Shown here: positions 1 to 9,761 of the stretch, one piece after another | Numbering within the stretch: the first letter of the stretch is position 1 | Layout of the letters: every line of letters begins with the position of its first letter | IMG/VR virus record: IMGVR_UViG_3300037586_004548 | Span: 1 to 31,193 of that record | Length of the DNA: 31,193 nt | Source of the DNA: a virus | Reading direction: 5' to 3' (one strand) | Position numbers and translations under genes: made by a program | Notes under the pieces: generated by a model | Databases searched by the model: none | What the model saw: the letters and a program-made list of their open reading frames with translations, nothing else | Told to the model about the DNA's origin: nothing

Positions 1-401
1 GAGGCAAACCGGCTTCCTCTTTTTAAGACGGGTAAATATTTAGTGTCCGGACCTATACCATAGCCGCTAGCGGGGACTTGAACGAAAAGGGCCACCTCTC
101 CGTAAGTAGATGGCCGGCCTGTGTCTTTATATCCTAGTGTGCGCCCGTGTCTTATAATATTAGAATATTGGTAAGCAGTGTCTAAAAATGCCTCATTAAC
201 ATTATAATCTAAATAAAAGGAAAGTTGATCTCCCACATAAGCAACTGCGTCCAGCATCAATGATCCAAAAGATGCTTCGCTGAAATCTTGGAAAGAATCG
301 GGGTATAGTCTTTCTGCGATTTGTAGCAGATCTTGCCTAATAGATTTAAACTCACGATGAGTATAATTTATAGGTATTATGTTTTTTTGGTCATCTGGCA
401 T
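1..401 (-). CDS. gp6: T4 gp6-like baseplate wedge protein, N-terminal part (cut by window edge)
   Basis: The frame is open from an ATG at 401 to the window edge, giving 133 codons of the N-terminus; the rest lies outside. The start reads MPDDQKNIIPINYTHREF, followed by DSFQDFSEASFGSLMLDAVA and a segment with FYLDYNVNEAFLDTA. From memory this is the characteristic N-terminus of the gp6 baseplate wedge protein of marine T4-like phages. In T4, gp6 joins neighbouring wedges into the baseplate ring. A GGGGG run (409-413) lies 7 bases before the ATG. The gene follows gp25 by 16 bp, and gp25 followed by gp6 is the usual late-gene order in T4-like phages. The assignment rests on family resemblance; the C-terminal half cannot be checked. 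Confidence 0.85.
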   Translation of the reverse strand, partial: MPDDQKNIIPINYTHREFKSIRQDLLQIAERLYPDSFQDFSEASFGSLMLDAVAYVGDQLSFYLDYNVNEAFLDTAYQYSNIIRHGRTLGYKDTGRPSTYGEVALFVQVPASGYGIGPDTKYLPVLKRGSRFA

Positions 402-417
402 TAAAAATCCCCCTTTT

Positions 418-786
418 TTAAATAGTAAATTCTAGTAAATCTTTTACGCCAATCTGAGGAACATTATATACTATGGCGAAGCCTAGGGTGTTTGCGTCGG
501 GATCCATTGTGTGAAAATCGATTTTCTCAATTTGCACCGATGGCATATAGGTGGATACCTGCTTTCTAATAATGCCCTCAAGCTGCGGTCCAACCCCGGC
601 ATTAAAACTTTCGAATAAGAAAGTTTTAATGCCAGCACCAAACAACGGATCCATCACGCGTTCGCCAGGATCGGTCAACAATATCATTTTTAAATTTTGT
701 CGAATGAGCGAATTAAACTCTTTTATCATTCTAAAGCCATCAGTGGCATCAAACTCTAAGGGGAGCGCTACACTAAATGAGGCCAT
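418..786 (-). CDS. gp25: T4 gp25-like baseplate wedge protein
   Basis: A 122-residue protein of the GPW/gp25 family, a baseplate wedge component related to bacterial contractile-injection proteins. The family core is visible at residues 28-52: an 'IRQNLKMILLT' helix, then DPGERVMDPLFGAG, followed by a 'FLFESF' segment. The length fits the family (about 110-140 residues). The ATG at 786 has AGGAG at 795-799, 8 bases upstream. It follows the giant structural gene by 30 bp and precedes gp6. Expected role: assembly of the tail baseplate in the infected cell and presence in the virion. No oddities seen. Confidence 0.93.
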   Translation of the reverse strand: MASFSVALPLEFDATDGFRMIKEFNSLIRQNLKMILLTDPGERVMDPLFGAGIKTFLFESFNAGVGPQLEGIIRKQVSTYMPSVQIEKIDFHTMDPDANTLGFAIVYNVPQIGVKDLLEFTI

Positions 787-816
787 AATTGTTTCTCCTA
801 TCTAATAATTATGCTA

Positions 817-3800
817 CTAATCTTTTTTCGTGCACAATTCCTCTTCCGCATTAAACGGGTTGGGACGTAATCTGCCGCGTCGCCACCAAGGAAGCATTGA
901 CCGGCCGGGGACGGGCCGAAAAGACTCTCGAAGACCAGCTAACCAAATTGTACCAGCACTTGGTCCATCATCATCGCCGGGAGTAAACTTACGACTTCGA
1001 TAAAAACTACGAAAAAGCTTTTTCAAGCGCGTTTTAAAGTTTCTTAATAATACCATGTCCCACTTATCAAATTCTAACACAAACCATTGATCTATATCCC
1101 GATCCTTTTTACTAGCCCACCCATCGGTGTCTGTATAATTAAAACTAATGTCCGTTACATATGGGCCGTCCTTTCCATAGCTTACTGATACGGCGCGCCC
1201 TGGTTTGGTGCCGATTCCTGCAAATTTGCCGGGGGGCGTGACCCCAAAAGTATCTCCCGTCTCGGCGCAAATTTGTCCAATAGACTGCAAAAGCCCATAG
1301 GAGTTATAAATGGCAATGAGTGAAACCATCTTTGGTAGTGGAAGAATATAACGTGTCAATAGTTTGAATCGCGCATCTTCCCTTAGTTTCAAAATTAAAC
1401 AATATAAAAGGTTACTATCTGCTTCAAAGGGCTGCGCATTAGCACACTCTACGTCCAAAGAATCCACTTCAACGGACGTAATCGGCACCTGCTGGCTGCC
1501 GATCACAGCACTCACTTGAAGCCCATAACGAACTCCCATGCTTCCTTTTATTCCCACCTCTTCTCCATCGTCGTTATAGACGTTTTCCATCGAACCGGGA
1601 TAATGTTGAGAAATATTATCTGTGGGCGGCAGATCTTTAATTACAGCTAGCGCGTCGGCTGGAGTTTTTTTGCCGCCATTAATACTGATATACTTTTCAA
1701 TAATCAAGAAATCGTCAGAACCTGGACTTGCTTCTCCCAAACTAGCCACGTCTCCGATGGGTACAGTGAGCTTGTTTGCTAGTGGCCGCAATAGCCGCGG
1801 CTCGTCATCTGCTATCCAAAATTCGCCGGCGGCATATAGCGCGCTGCCATCCATGGGATCGCGGAACACATGATAATATCCCTCATATTCTTCACCTGTT
1901 TCCGCATCAGAAAAAGACTTGCCAGAGGTATATAATTCGCTGTCCCCGGGCTCACCTAAGCCAACAACTTCCGGCTTGATGTCCCAATCTAAAATCAATT
2001 CACTTCCAGCGGCGAAATATTGCAATAAATAATAATCTAAATCAAATATAGTTGGTTTTATGTCTAATACTTTGAGATTATCTACGAATTTTTTGCCCAT
2101 ATAGTTGATTTGTTCGACAACTAACTCAGCCAATACAATTTTGGCGGACTCTTCGATTTTTTGTACGGCTTCAAGGTTTTTACTTTCACGATATCCCTTT
2201 AGAGTTTCGAGCATCCCTGCGTCTCGGGGGTTTGTCGACTTAGCATCCGAAAGCTCTTCGTGATATGGGTATTTATATTCAGATTGCATGTTATCTATTT
2301 CGATCAAAGCCCCTAAAACACTCTGCGGGGGCTGGATCTCATCTAAACTAATTCTATAATTATATATTTGAACGGCAGTTTCTAGAAATGCATACCAAAA
2401 TTCGTGATCGCTGAAAGGGCTGAAAAAGTCCCAAGGAGCTGTTGAAGGATCTTTGAACCCCTTTTCCATTAGCTCTACCACATAGGCAGCAAATAATTTA
2501 CTATATGTATATGGACAACTAGGGTTAAAGGTGCTAAATGTTGCGAGACCTTTGAGCATTTCCACACTAACGAAAGCTCGAATGGCAGAACTTATAAGAC
2601 CTTCTAATTCTGCTTTTGCTGAGCGCTCTAAAATTCTATTAAATGGGACTTCTAAAACGCAATCTGGATCGGATTTAAGGCGCTGATCGTGAGGGATTTG
2701 CGGATATCGCTCATTAATTTTGTCTTGGATATCGCCGAAATCAATCAAATCAGTTCGTTGTGGTTTACATGGGCTTATATCGGGAAACAGTACATCCACC
2801 ATTCCAAGCCACCCCTTATTCACAACCGGTCGAATATAAAGAGGAGGATTCATATATGTACCGCCAAATTTATTGGGATCTAAATAAATGACGCGAGCAT
2901 CCTTCCCATTTAGATACTGATCTCGGCTTTTACCCAAAATCATATCATCATTACTTAACGGCTCACCCTCGTCATTTACCGCTTCATGGTAAGCCACCCC
3001 ATTGTCCGTTACATATTCGATATCACTCAGTGTGAGGGGATCAAATTGCGCACCGTAATTAAAGGCTATATCATTATTGGCCACGAGATCCATGAATCGC
3101 TTAGTAAGTGTTTGGATGGCGTCGTCGCGAGCGTCGCCGGCAGCGCCGGATGTGACGGTATCAACGGGGATACCGATTGCCTGAGAGCCACTATTTATCA
3201 TTTCTTTCAGCAGGATTGTTTCGGGAGGGGCGCCTACGAGATTTGTAAAACATTGATAGAAATTGGGATAATCGGCAGCAATTTCTTCAAAATTTTCAAA
3301 GGCATCGTCAATAGCTACAAACTCTAATGCTCTATCTTTAATAATGCTGTTTTTTTGATCTTTCTCAAATTCTTTTTTCTCTTTTCTGTCCATATGTTGA
3401 GTTGGAGAAAAGTCTGTATCAACTCCCATGTTAAAAAATTCAGTAATTTTGACGCGAGCGTTATCGGCATAAGAATACGTTCCTACTGGGCTGCTACCCA
3501 TATTATGTGGCGCACTTTCTGGTTGTACCAAATCAGAAAGATAGATCTGAGCATCATACCCCCACGCATATGTTCCACCGAAATTCGCCGAGAGACCTTT
3601 GGCATTGTCTCTGAAGCTTAAATTAAGGTCAGGAGAGGCCTTCCGGGGCATCCTCTTAAAAAGGACGGATTCGGCGCCCATATTGACACCCAATCCTATA
3701 TTATACCCCATATCTGGGACTGCCAACAGATCAATATCCCCACCAAAAAGTCCTGTAAACCCTAGTGTCTCGAAGGAAACATACGTGTCCTTTCTACCAG

Positions 3801-6800
3801 CGAGGCTATTATTTCCTTTAAAATTTATTTCTACTTCGTCCTTCATATAATCTTGTAGCCATCCCCCGACGCGGACGGGGTACGCGCCCTGTTGCTTGTA
3901 CAGGGCGGACACTTGTTCAAAGGCGGCTTGATCTTTGTCAAACGCCGAGGCCCAAGTGTTACCTAAATCCACATAAAAATCCACATAACTACGATCATTA
4001 AAAACTTTCCTTTTGTGAGCGGTATATGGTTTTCCCATTGTGTCGGAGAGAATCATATTTATCATCCCCCAATCTTTATCGCTTGCAAACAACCCTCCAT
4101 TACCCAACATATCTTTCGAAAAGTCTACTTTTAATTGCTCTAAAGCTCCGCCTAATGCTGCCTTGGCGGATGCCGCGGCCTCTTCGGGCTCTAAGGGTAT
4201 TAATCCATCCTGACAATCTGGGTCAGGGTTAGTGGAGACGATGGGAGGCATATTGTCCATGATAAACGCGGTTGGACCTCCTTGAACTACTGCACCCAAA
4301 TCATCCAAATCGTCTAAAAATTGCCCTCTGATACTCTCATACATAGCATCGCATTGTTCTTTGGTTGCTCTTCCCTCAAGTAATTCACAACGTAAGTTTT
4401 TAAAATCTTCCAATTGTTTAGGGGTTGCACATAAAGTTGGGTTAGCAGGAGTTGTATCGTTTAGAGGAACACTATCCAAATAATCTTCGATTTCGGCCTT
4501 AAAGTCGACCGGAAGTAATTTTCCAACATTGACAAAAAATCTTTCGATGTCATCTGTTCCACCGAGACCATCGCGAAATTCAGGATACTCCCACTCAATA
4601 AGAGTATCAGTGATATTCAACAATGCTTGGGAAGGCACTCCTGTAAACCCTTCTAGTAGTTCGCGTTGAGTTACAGAAGAGGCAATATCTTCAGCAAAGT
4701 TAATCACAGCCTCTCGGTCGCCAAATGCGGCGCCGCCGGCGCCTAAAGTACCAAAAAGATCTTCAATGGTGGCTTCAACTTGTGCATCGTCTGCCTCCTC
4801 TCCACAAATCGCCTTCCTAATTGCAGCCGCAAAGGTTGTGCTAGAGTCCACTAACGCAGCCGCCATAGCGCCTGCAACTTCTAGAGCCTTACATATCGCG
4901 TCTCCTAACAACTCACATAGTTTTACCAAAAGCTTCATCAAAATTGAAACAATTAACTGTTGAATTGCACACTTTAAAGCTAGCCACAACCATCGCCAAA
5001 TATCTTTAAATTTGGGAAGCCATCCGAAAGGGTTTTCTATACGAGGAAGGGTGATATCCGTCATATTTCGACAAAAAGGTAGCTCAAGATCTTTTAGGAA
5101 ATCCATTATGCTGGGGTTAAAGATGGGTGGGCGCGGACAGTCGAGTAAAGCTATGATTCCTGCTATAAGCTGAGCGCCAGGGAATTTATTAAGTATATCT
5201 ACCAGTTCCAACAGCATCCCATCAAACATCTCCAGCAGAGCCTTAAAATAAGCCTGCATTACAATATTGGAGTCTAACTGGTTAGCTGATGCTCCCATGT
5301 CAAATTGTTGTGCGAGTGTACGACGCTGAGCGGTGGATGTATCTTGTGTTTGCTGAGGTGTCATCCCATCAACCGGCCCTTCTACTTGATTTTTGCGTTC
5401 CTTATCAATTAGCTCTTGGTTTTCCCAGGGCTTCTCTATGACATAGTTGCCGGCGGTCGAATCTCCCACAATCGCATTTTGTGAGTCGGATTTAAAAAGT
5501 TGTCCTTCGGAAAGCTTTTGCTTCACTAGAGCATCTAATGCAGCTTGCTTTTCAGGATCAAGGCCAATAAAAAGATCGCCGAAATTCTCTATACCCATTG
5601 CTTGGAGTGCGCTTTCACAAATACTCGCGAGGGCTTCTTCTAAAGTAAGGCCGCCCATCAAGCATCTGATGACCTCCATAAGCAGATCTAATAAACCACA
5701 CCATTTAAGACCATCAAACCCCTCCTTCCATAGCGCTTCCATTTGGGCGCCGGCACTTCCGCATATGCCACCCACGGCAGGCAAACCTAATCCCAACACA
5801 TTTGCGCATAAATAATTACCGATAGGATTATTGGTCTTCAGCTTCTTAAACGCTTGTTCCGTGGCCATGGACGACACCTTGCTGCGATCAAATGCGCCGG
5901 GGTTATCCAAATTAGGAAGAAGGCCCAACTCTTCATCAGATGCAATAACGTCCTCTAATGAAGATTGACACAAATTGTTGTGAAACATATAGGCAATTGC
6001 ATCTCCCAAACCAAACACATCATCCAAAATATCTTGTCCTAGTTGTTTGGCTTCGTTTTCTAGCGCCTCCATTACACAGCTTCCCACCGTTTCGCCGGGA
6101 GTTGAATCAGTAGGAAGCTTCACTGCTATTACAGGAGGGTAGGTAAAATTAGTTACAAATTCTATCCATGGCCACGCTTCGCGCGCGCCAAGTGCTGAGT
6201 GCATTTGTTGAAGCTGCGCAAAATAGCCGCGCGCAGTTCTATCGCGCCAACCGGGTTTTGATTTAAGCCGGCTTAATTTGCTTGTGTAAACCTTGGGCTT
6301 TTCCCCACAGTCTTCAGTCCACACTTTCATTCTTTTTAAATCATATTCTCCACTATATAAAATCTCTATTTTAACCACGCGATCTTGAAAAAAGACAATA
6401 GGGCCGCTACCAGGAATGTTTAGGCCTTTGCCATTTAAAAACTTATCTAACTCTACCAACATCGAACCCATCTTAGAGGCGCTTGGCCACATTCCAATAT
6501 CACCATAACTTTCTAAATTAAAAATGGCTCTTGATTCACCGGACTCCGCATCTTCAAAATATAAGTTTCCTCCTTCGACTCCTTGGTACACTTTTAGAAA
6601 GCGCGAATATAAACTCAAGCCCTTTCTAACCCGAATTAATTGAGATTTGATTGATGATGCTTGATATGTTACCAAAACATCCTCGCGTTCCTCTTCTACT
6701 TCTTCGTCTTCTTCCACGGCATCTTTAAGATCATGTAAATCCGAATAAGAAACCCCATATAGAAATTTAGCTCTGCTGTTAGGGCGTGGATCTAGATCAA

Positions 6801-7149
6801 AATCTTTAAGATGTAGTGCGGCGCTTAATGCACTAAAGGTCTCGTGCGAAGTATCTTTATCAAAAATGTCCAACAAGGCAGATACCGCTCGTGTTTTTTG
6901 AATTTCTGCCTTTCCCTCTAGATTATGTGAAATCTCGGTATATGCGGTAGGAACAGTGATCCAATATTCACACAATTTCTCGTTTAAGAATGGTTCGTCT
7001 ATTGTTCGATTACGCCAGTTTGGTACCAAAGCTTTAGGATTGGGAGAACATTCTAAACAAATAATGGGTGAGGATGGTGCAGGGCCGCACACATCTATTA
7101 AGCCATCATTGTTTCTATCTTGCCATGATAAAAAAGTAGAGTCTGCCAT
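817..7149 (-). CDS. Giant virion-type protein of unknown function, 2110 residues
   Basis: I do not recognise this protein as a named family. Its position between two other structural-type genes and gp25/gp6 suggests a virion component, probably of the tail or baseplate (inference). Near the N-terminus, residues 11-20 (DRNNDGLIDV) look like an EF-hand or dockerin-type calcium loop. Residues about 143-157 are a very acidic glutamate-rich stretch. Two strongly hydrophobic helical regions lie at about 641-670 and 717-765, unusual for a plain structural protein and compatible with membrane contact or packing inside a tube. The middle is rich in Asp, Gly and aromatic residues, and the last about 100 residues are Arg/Lys-rich before an acidic end. 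Cysteines are frequent. The ATG at 7149 has AAGGAG 8 bases upstream. A tape-measure, hub or host-contact role is possible; none is shown. Confidence 0.8.
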   Translation of the reverse strand: MADSTFLSWQDRNNDGLIDVCGPAPSSPIICLECSPNPKALVPNWRNRTIDEPFLNEKLCEYWITVPTAYTEISHNLEGKAEIQKTRAVSALLDIFDKDTSHETFSALSAALHLKDFDLDPRPNSRAKFLYGVSYSDLHDLKDAVEEDEEVEEEREDVLVTYQASSIKSQLIRVRKGLSLYSRFLKVYQGVEGGNLYFEDAESGESRAIFNLESYGDIGMWPSASKMGSMLVELDKFLNGKGLNIPGSGPIVFFQDRVVKIEILYSGEYDLKRMKVWTEDCGEKPKVYTSKLSRLKSKPGWRDRTARGYFAQLQQMHSALGAREAWPWIEFVTNFTYPPVIAVKLPTDSTPGETVGSCVMEALENEAKQLGQDILDDVFGLGDAIAYMFHNNLCQSSLEDVIASDEELGLLPNLDNPGAFDRSKVSSMATEQAFKKLKTNNPIGNYLCANVLGLGLPAVGGICGSAGAQMEALWKEGFDGLKWCGLLDLLMEVIRCLMGGLTLEEALASICESALQAMGIENFGDLFIGLDPEKQAALDALVKQKLSEGQLFKSDSQNAIVGDSTAGNYVIEKPWENQELIDKERKNQVEGPVDGMTPQQTQDTSTAQRRTLAQQFDMGASANQLDSNIVMQAYFKALLEMFDGMLLELVDILNKFPGAQLIAGIIALLDCPRPPIFNPSIMDFLKDLELPFCRNMTDITLPRIENPFGWLPKFKDIWRWLWLALKCAIQQLIVSILMKLLVKLCELLGDAICKALEVAGAMAAALVDSSTTFAAAIRKAICGEEADDAQVEATIEDLFGTLGAGGAAFGDREAVINFAEDIASSVTQRELLEGFTGVPSQALLNITDTLIEWEYPEFRDGLGGTDDIERFFVNVGKLLPVDFKAEIEDYLDSVPLNDTTPANPTLCATPKQLEDFKNLRCELLEGRATKEQCDAMYESIRGQFLDDLDDLGAVVQGGPTAFIMDNMPPIVSTNPDPDCQDGLIPLEPEEAAASAKAALGGALEQLKVDFSKDMLGNGGLFASDKDWGMINMILSDTMGKPYTAHKRKVFNDRSYVDFYVDLGNTWASAFDKDQAAFEQVSALYKQQGAYPVRVGGWLQDYMKDEVEINFKGNNSLAGRKDTYVSFETLGFTGLFGGDIDLLAVPDMGYNIGLGVNMGAESVLFKRMPRKASPDLNLSFRDNAKGLSANFGGTYAWGYDAQIYLSDLVQPESAPHNMGSSPVGTYSYADNARVKITEFFNMGVDTDFSPTQHMDRKEKKEFEKDQKNSIIKDRALEFVAIDDAFENFEEIAADYPNFYQCFTNLVGAPPETILLKEMINSGSQAIGIPVDTVTSGAAGDARDDAIQTLTKRFMDLVANNDIAFNYGAQFDPLTLSDIEYVTDNGVAYHEAVNDEGEPLSNDDMILGKSRDQYLNGKDARVIYLDPNKFGGTYMNPPLYIRPVVNKGWLGMVDVLFPDISPCKPQRTDLIDFGDIQDKINERYPQIPHDQRLKSDPDCVLEVPFNRILERSAKAELEGLISSAIRAFVSVEMLKGLATFSTFNPSCPYTYSKLFAAYVVELMEKGFKDPSTAPWDFFSPFSDHEFWYAFLETAVQIYNYRISLDEIQPPQSVLGALIEIDNMQSEYKYPYHEELSDAKSTNPRDAGMLETLKGYRESKNLEAVQKIEESAKIVLAELVVEQINYMGKKFVDNLKVLDIKPTIFDLDYYLLQYFAAGSELILDWDIKPEVVGLGEPGDSELYTSGKSFSDAETGEEYEGYYHVFRDPMDGSALYAAGEFWIADDEPRLLRPLANKLTVPIGDVASLGEASPGSDDFLIIEKYISINGGKKTPADALAVIKDLPPTDNISQHYPGSMENVYNDDGEEVGIKGSMGVRYGLQVSAVIGSQQVPITSVEVDSLDVECANAQPFEADSNLLYCLILKLREDARFKLLTRYILPLPKMVSLIAIYNSYGLLQSIGQICAETGDTFGVTPPGKFAGIGTKPGRAVSVSYGKDGPYVTDISFNYTDTDGWASKKDRDIDQWFVLEFDKWDMVLLRNFKTRLKKLFRSFYRSRKFTPGDDDGPSAGTIWLAGLRESFRPVPGRSMLPWWRRGRLRPNPFNAEEELCTKKD

Positions 7150-7157
7150 TTATATTT

Positions 7158-7163
7158 CTCCTT
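7158..7163 (-). promoter_or_regulatory. Ribosome binding site of the giant gene
   Basis: AAGGAG on the minus strand, 8 bases before the ATG at 7149, in the 16-bp gap after the preceding stop codon. It supports the chosen start and efficient independent initiation for this long gene. Confidence 0.8.
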
Positions 7164-7165
7164 GG

Positions 7166-8242
7166 TTAAGTGGAATACACATTCCGGCTCGGGATAAAGC
7201 GGTAACCGCATGGATATAGGTGATTAATTTCCCACAGGGTTTTGTTGGTGCGCGTTTGTATTATGCTGTCCATTATCCACGGGATCGACAATGCCACGAA
7301 ACTTCCAGCAGCTGTCGGCACCCACGGACGAATCGGGTCTACTCCGACCGCACCATTGAATGCTTGTTGAAGTAATAGGAAGTTAATAAGAGCGCTCATC
7401 ACCTCGTCTAAAATTTCAGCTAAATCACGAAGAGATTCTACAACATTCTCTCCACGAGCCACACCTTGCAGGTTGTTGTATTTTTCAGGTGTATTAAAAA
7501 GGCCACCAAACACCATACGAGACTCGACATTGTTGCCGGCTTGTAAGATGATGCGCGGCGCGGGAAGTAATTTTCCACCCATAGAGTTTTTTTCAGCCGG
7601 CTTACAACCGTCACACTTTCCGGTAACGATTTTCACTCCTTCGCGACCAATCACGCGCACGAGATCCGCTTTAATACCAATACCAGAACGGGGAGGGGCT
7701 GCGGTAATCTCATTGGTGGCTATACCGAAGTTTTTATCAATATCTGTCATCTGACTTATGTGAATACGTGCTGCATCGGCACTGAAGGAGTTGTCAACAT
7801 GGGTACCATCATCTACTCCTTGTCCGTCTCGTGCACCAGCCATTCTACCTACCACCAAATCAATGCTAGCGGCATTTATCGCCCCTTTAGATCCCCATCC
7901 GCTGCGATTTGAACTGGGTCGATCTCGGCCAAGAACTATATAAGCGTTCTTTCTTTTAATAATCTTTTCGCCTTTGGCGCGCTTGTAGTGCACGCGTGGA
8001 GTCGCGACATCCGTATGATAAAGACCACTATTATCTGGCAAAACATAAGGAGGATTATCATAATAATCGGATGGATCACCTAGCGTTACAGCAGACTCTG
8101 TGGTCGTATCAATGCCTTCGGATGTTGTAGTGGAGCGGGCATTGCCCGAGCCCTTCATCTTGGCATAAACATCTTCAACTATTGCTCTTCGTTCGGCGGA
8201 GAATTTCTCTTTACTCCAAATTTTCTTATCTTTCTTAGTCAT
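7166..8242 (-). CDS. Phage structural-type protein of unknown function, 358 residues
   Basis: I recognise no named family. The N-terminal 50 residues are charged and Ser/Thr-rich with no signal peptide. Residues 80-215 look beta-rich: VHYKRAKGEKII, YIVLGRDRPSS, ASIDLVVGRMAGARDGQG and AARIHISQMTDIDKNFGIA, then SGIGIKADLVRVIGREGVKI. These short strands with turns resemble phage tail or baseplate folds. A CDGC pair occurs at 210-213. Residues about 270-300 are a hydrophobic helix. The ATG at 8242 has GAGGAA just upstream and lies 11 bp after the 406-residue gene; the giant gene follows after 16 bp. Context suggests a tail or baseplate component. Annotate as a conserved-type phage protein only. 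Confidence 0.75.
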   Translation of the reverse strand: MTKKDKKIWSKEKFSAERRAIVEDVYAKMKGSGNARSTTTSEGIDTTTESAVTLGDPSDYYDNPPYVLPDNSGLYHTDVATPRVHYKRAKGEKIIKRKNAYIVLGRDRPSSNRSGWGSKGAINAASIDLVVGRMAGARDGQGVDDGTHVDNSFSADAARIHISQMTDIDKNFGIATNEITAAPPRSGIGIKADLVRVIGREGVKIVTGKCDGCKPAEKNSMGGKLLPAPRIILQAGNNVESRMVFGGLFNTPEKYNNLQGVARGENVVESLRDLAEILDEVMSALINFLLLQQAFNGAVGVDPIRPWVPTAAGSFVALSIPWIMDSIIQTRTNKTLWEINHLYPCGYRFIPSRNVYST

Positions 8243-8253
8243 TTTTCCTCTTT

Positions 8254-9474
8254 TTAAAAGACACCAAAAGCTCCAAAGATACCAGCTAAATGAGTGTAAA
8301 GAGTTAGACGTGTATTATGATTACGAAGACTTTCAAAGCTCTCAATATTTGCGCTTTTGAGGGCCTCCGGGAGAGTCTGCATTCTGGTGTAATAATGTTT
8401 TTGAGCGGCCAACCAAAGCCCCTGGCCCTCTATAGTATCTTCATTATATTGCCAGTGATGGAGTTCTGTAACATTTATGTCTCCGGGTTGCCCGGTGCGG
8501 CCGCCAAGTTTTCCACCCCACTTGTATTTGCCACCAGAAGCCGCCTCTGCAGCCAACATACATTGCATAAGCTGTGTGTCTTTAGCTAAAATTTTGTTGG
8601 ACTTACCTCCATAGGTGGGAACAGCCTCGACACCGGTCAGCCCGACGGACGCAGGATTTGTTGTTATTTTAAGATCATGTGCCATGTACAGCATGTGTAA
8701 GGATAGTTTGGATCGGCCGGGGCCGGCCTCCCAGGTGGACTGCACGGTGCGCCCAGCTCCATTGGATCCAATGGAGACATCGGTGCGCGATGGTTTCGAT
8801 GCGTGGCATGCCGCAATAATCAAATTTGAATATGATGCAAGTGAGTTGGCGGGAGGCCCATATGGATTCCCCTTGAATGTTACCTTATCTTTCATTGTAC
8901 CATCGGCGCTAATCCCATTAAATATAGGCATCCATATAGCTGCATCTTGGGCGGTTGCAAACAAAGTTAGGTCACCGGCATCTGTACCAAATTTAGAGGC
9001 AAGGCCCTCGCACTCTGCAGCCGTTTTACCTGCCGCGGCGTACGCACCCTTGCGAGCTATTCCTAGATGTTCACCATCTGCTAAGTTCCAAGTGCCGTTT
9101 GCTCCTAGATCAAGTGCCACGATAACTACATCACCACCCGCCGGCACCTGTCCCCTGCTATTATATGTAGAATAAAACGTGGTGTGCAATCGAATGGCAT
9201 CGTTAACTCCTGCTGGATCTGCGGCCCAAGATATCTTGCATGGATCGGGTAGCGCTGCGTGTGGGTTGGGAGTACGGCTGCCGGCTTCGGGCGCAAGAAT
9301 GCGCGCCTTATACTTAAAGACACCTCCCCCTGCTTGCTGAATTGGAGCTAAAACTAATGCGTGGAAGCGTTGGCCGCCCAGTTCACCTCTATAGACTCGG
9401 CGAATAGATTGCGCAAAAACATCGACAGCTGATCTGTTGTCGGAAAAAACCGAATGATCAAAAGTTTCACTCAT
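8254..9474 (-). CDS. Phage structural-type protein of unknown function, 406 residues
   Basis: I recognise no named family. Residues about 25-85 look like a small beta barrel: RVYRGELGGQRFHALVLAP, then FKYKARILAPEAGSRTPNPH and ALPDP. The pattern recalls N-terminal OB-like domains of baseplate or spike proteins, but this is a guess. The centre is rich in Gly, Ala and Asn, as in secreted or virion proteins. A C-terminal region (about 300-400) contains LAKDTQLMQCMLAAEAASGG and a KYKWGGKLGGRTGQPGDI segment followed by helices. No catalytic cysteine or lysozyme motif is evident. The ATG at 9474 overlaps the preceding stop as ATGA, with a GGGGGG run upstream. The gene is distinctly more GC-rich than the sugar genes. 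Position with the giant gene and gp25 suggests a virion protein. Confidence 0.75.
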   Translation of the reverse strand: MSETFDHSVFSDNRSAVDVFAQSIRRVYRGELGGQRFHALVLAPIQQAGGGVFKYKARILAPEAGSRTPNPHAALPDPCKISWAADPAGVNDAIRLHTTFYSTYNSRGQVPAGGDVVIVALDLGANGTWNLADGEHLGIARKGAYAAAGKTAAECEGLASKFGTDAGDLTLFATAQDAAIWMPIFNGISADGTMKDKVTFKGNPYGPPANSLASYSNLIIAACHASKPSRTDVSIGSNGAGRTVQSTWEAGPGRSKLSLHMLYMAHDLKITTNPASVGLTGVEAVPTYGGKSNKILAKDTQLMQCMLAAEAASGGKYKWGGKLGGRTGQPGDINVTELHHWQYNEDTIEGQGLWLAAQKHYYTRMQTLPEALKSANIESFESLRNHNTRLTLYTHLAGIFGAFGVF

Positions 9475-9761
9475 TCTACACCCCCCTGAATTATATCAAA
9501 TAGGCTATTTTTATCATCTTCTGAGAAATCGACACTCTTTTGACCTTTCTGCTGCATTCCTATAAGCTTGACTAGTTGTTCGTTGGAGCGCTGCAGCGTT
9601 TCTACGTGTTTAGCTGCAACTGGGCTCAGGCGCGCGATCTTTTCGGTGTCAGTTGCAATCTCGTTGGCGATATCATTAAGAAATTCGCGCGCAAGTTTAC
9701 GATCCGATCTGATGTTGTCGAGAGCTTCGCCTATTAATATTTCTACTTTCTTAGTGCTCAT
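9471..9761 (-). CDS. Small helical phage protein, 96 residues, unknown function
   Basis: A short, charged, predicted all-helical protein: EILIGEALDNIRSDRKLAREF, then a heptad-like stretch around DTEKIARLSPVAAKHVETLQ and SNEQLVKLIGMQQ, ending in an acidic tail. There is no membrane segment and no recognised family. The ATG at 9761 is chosen over one at 9779 because it overlaps the gp55 stop as ATGA and has a GGGGG run just upstream. It also overlaps the next gene as ATGA. Position between the late sigma factor and virion genes would fit a small assembly or regulatory protein, but nothing in the sequence proves it. Confidence 0.7.
   Translation of the reverse strand: MSTKKVEILIGEALDNIRSDRKLAREFLNDIANEIATDTEKIARLSPVAAKHVETLQRSNEQLVKLIGMQQKGQKSVDFSEDDKNSLFDIIQGGVE

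Noticed and set aside
2270-2277. TATAAATA on the minus strand inside the giant gene
   Set aside because: It is more than 1.4 kb from the next gene start and in the middle of a coding region.
5447-5815. 122-residue plus-strand open frame
   Set aside because: It is opposite the giant gene with no supporting signal; a shadow frame.
8615-9175. 186-residue plus-strand open frame
   Set aside because: It is opposite the 406-residue structural gene, has no ribosome binding site or recognisable motif, and reflects the GC-rich codon use of the real gene.
8254-9474. NlpC/P60 peptidase in the 406-residue protein, from the YKWGGK segment
   Set aside because: There is no catalytic cysteine in the required place, so the resemblance is superficial.
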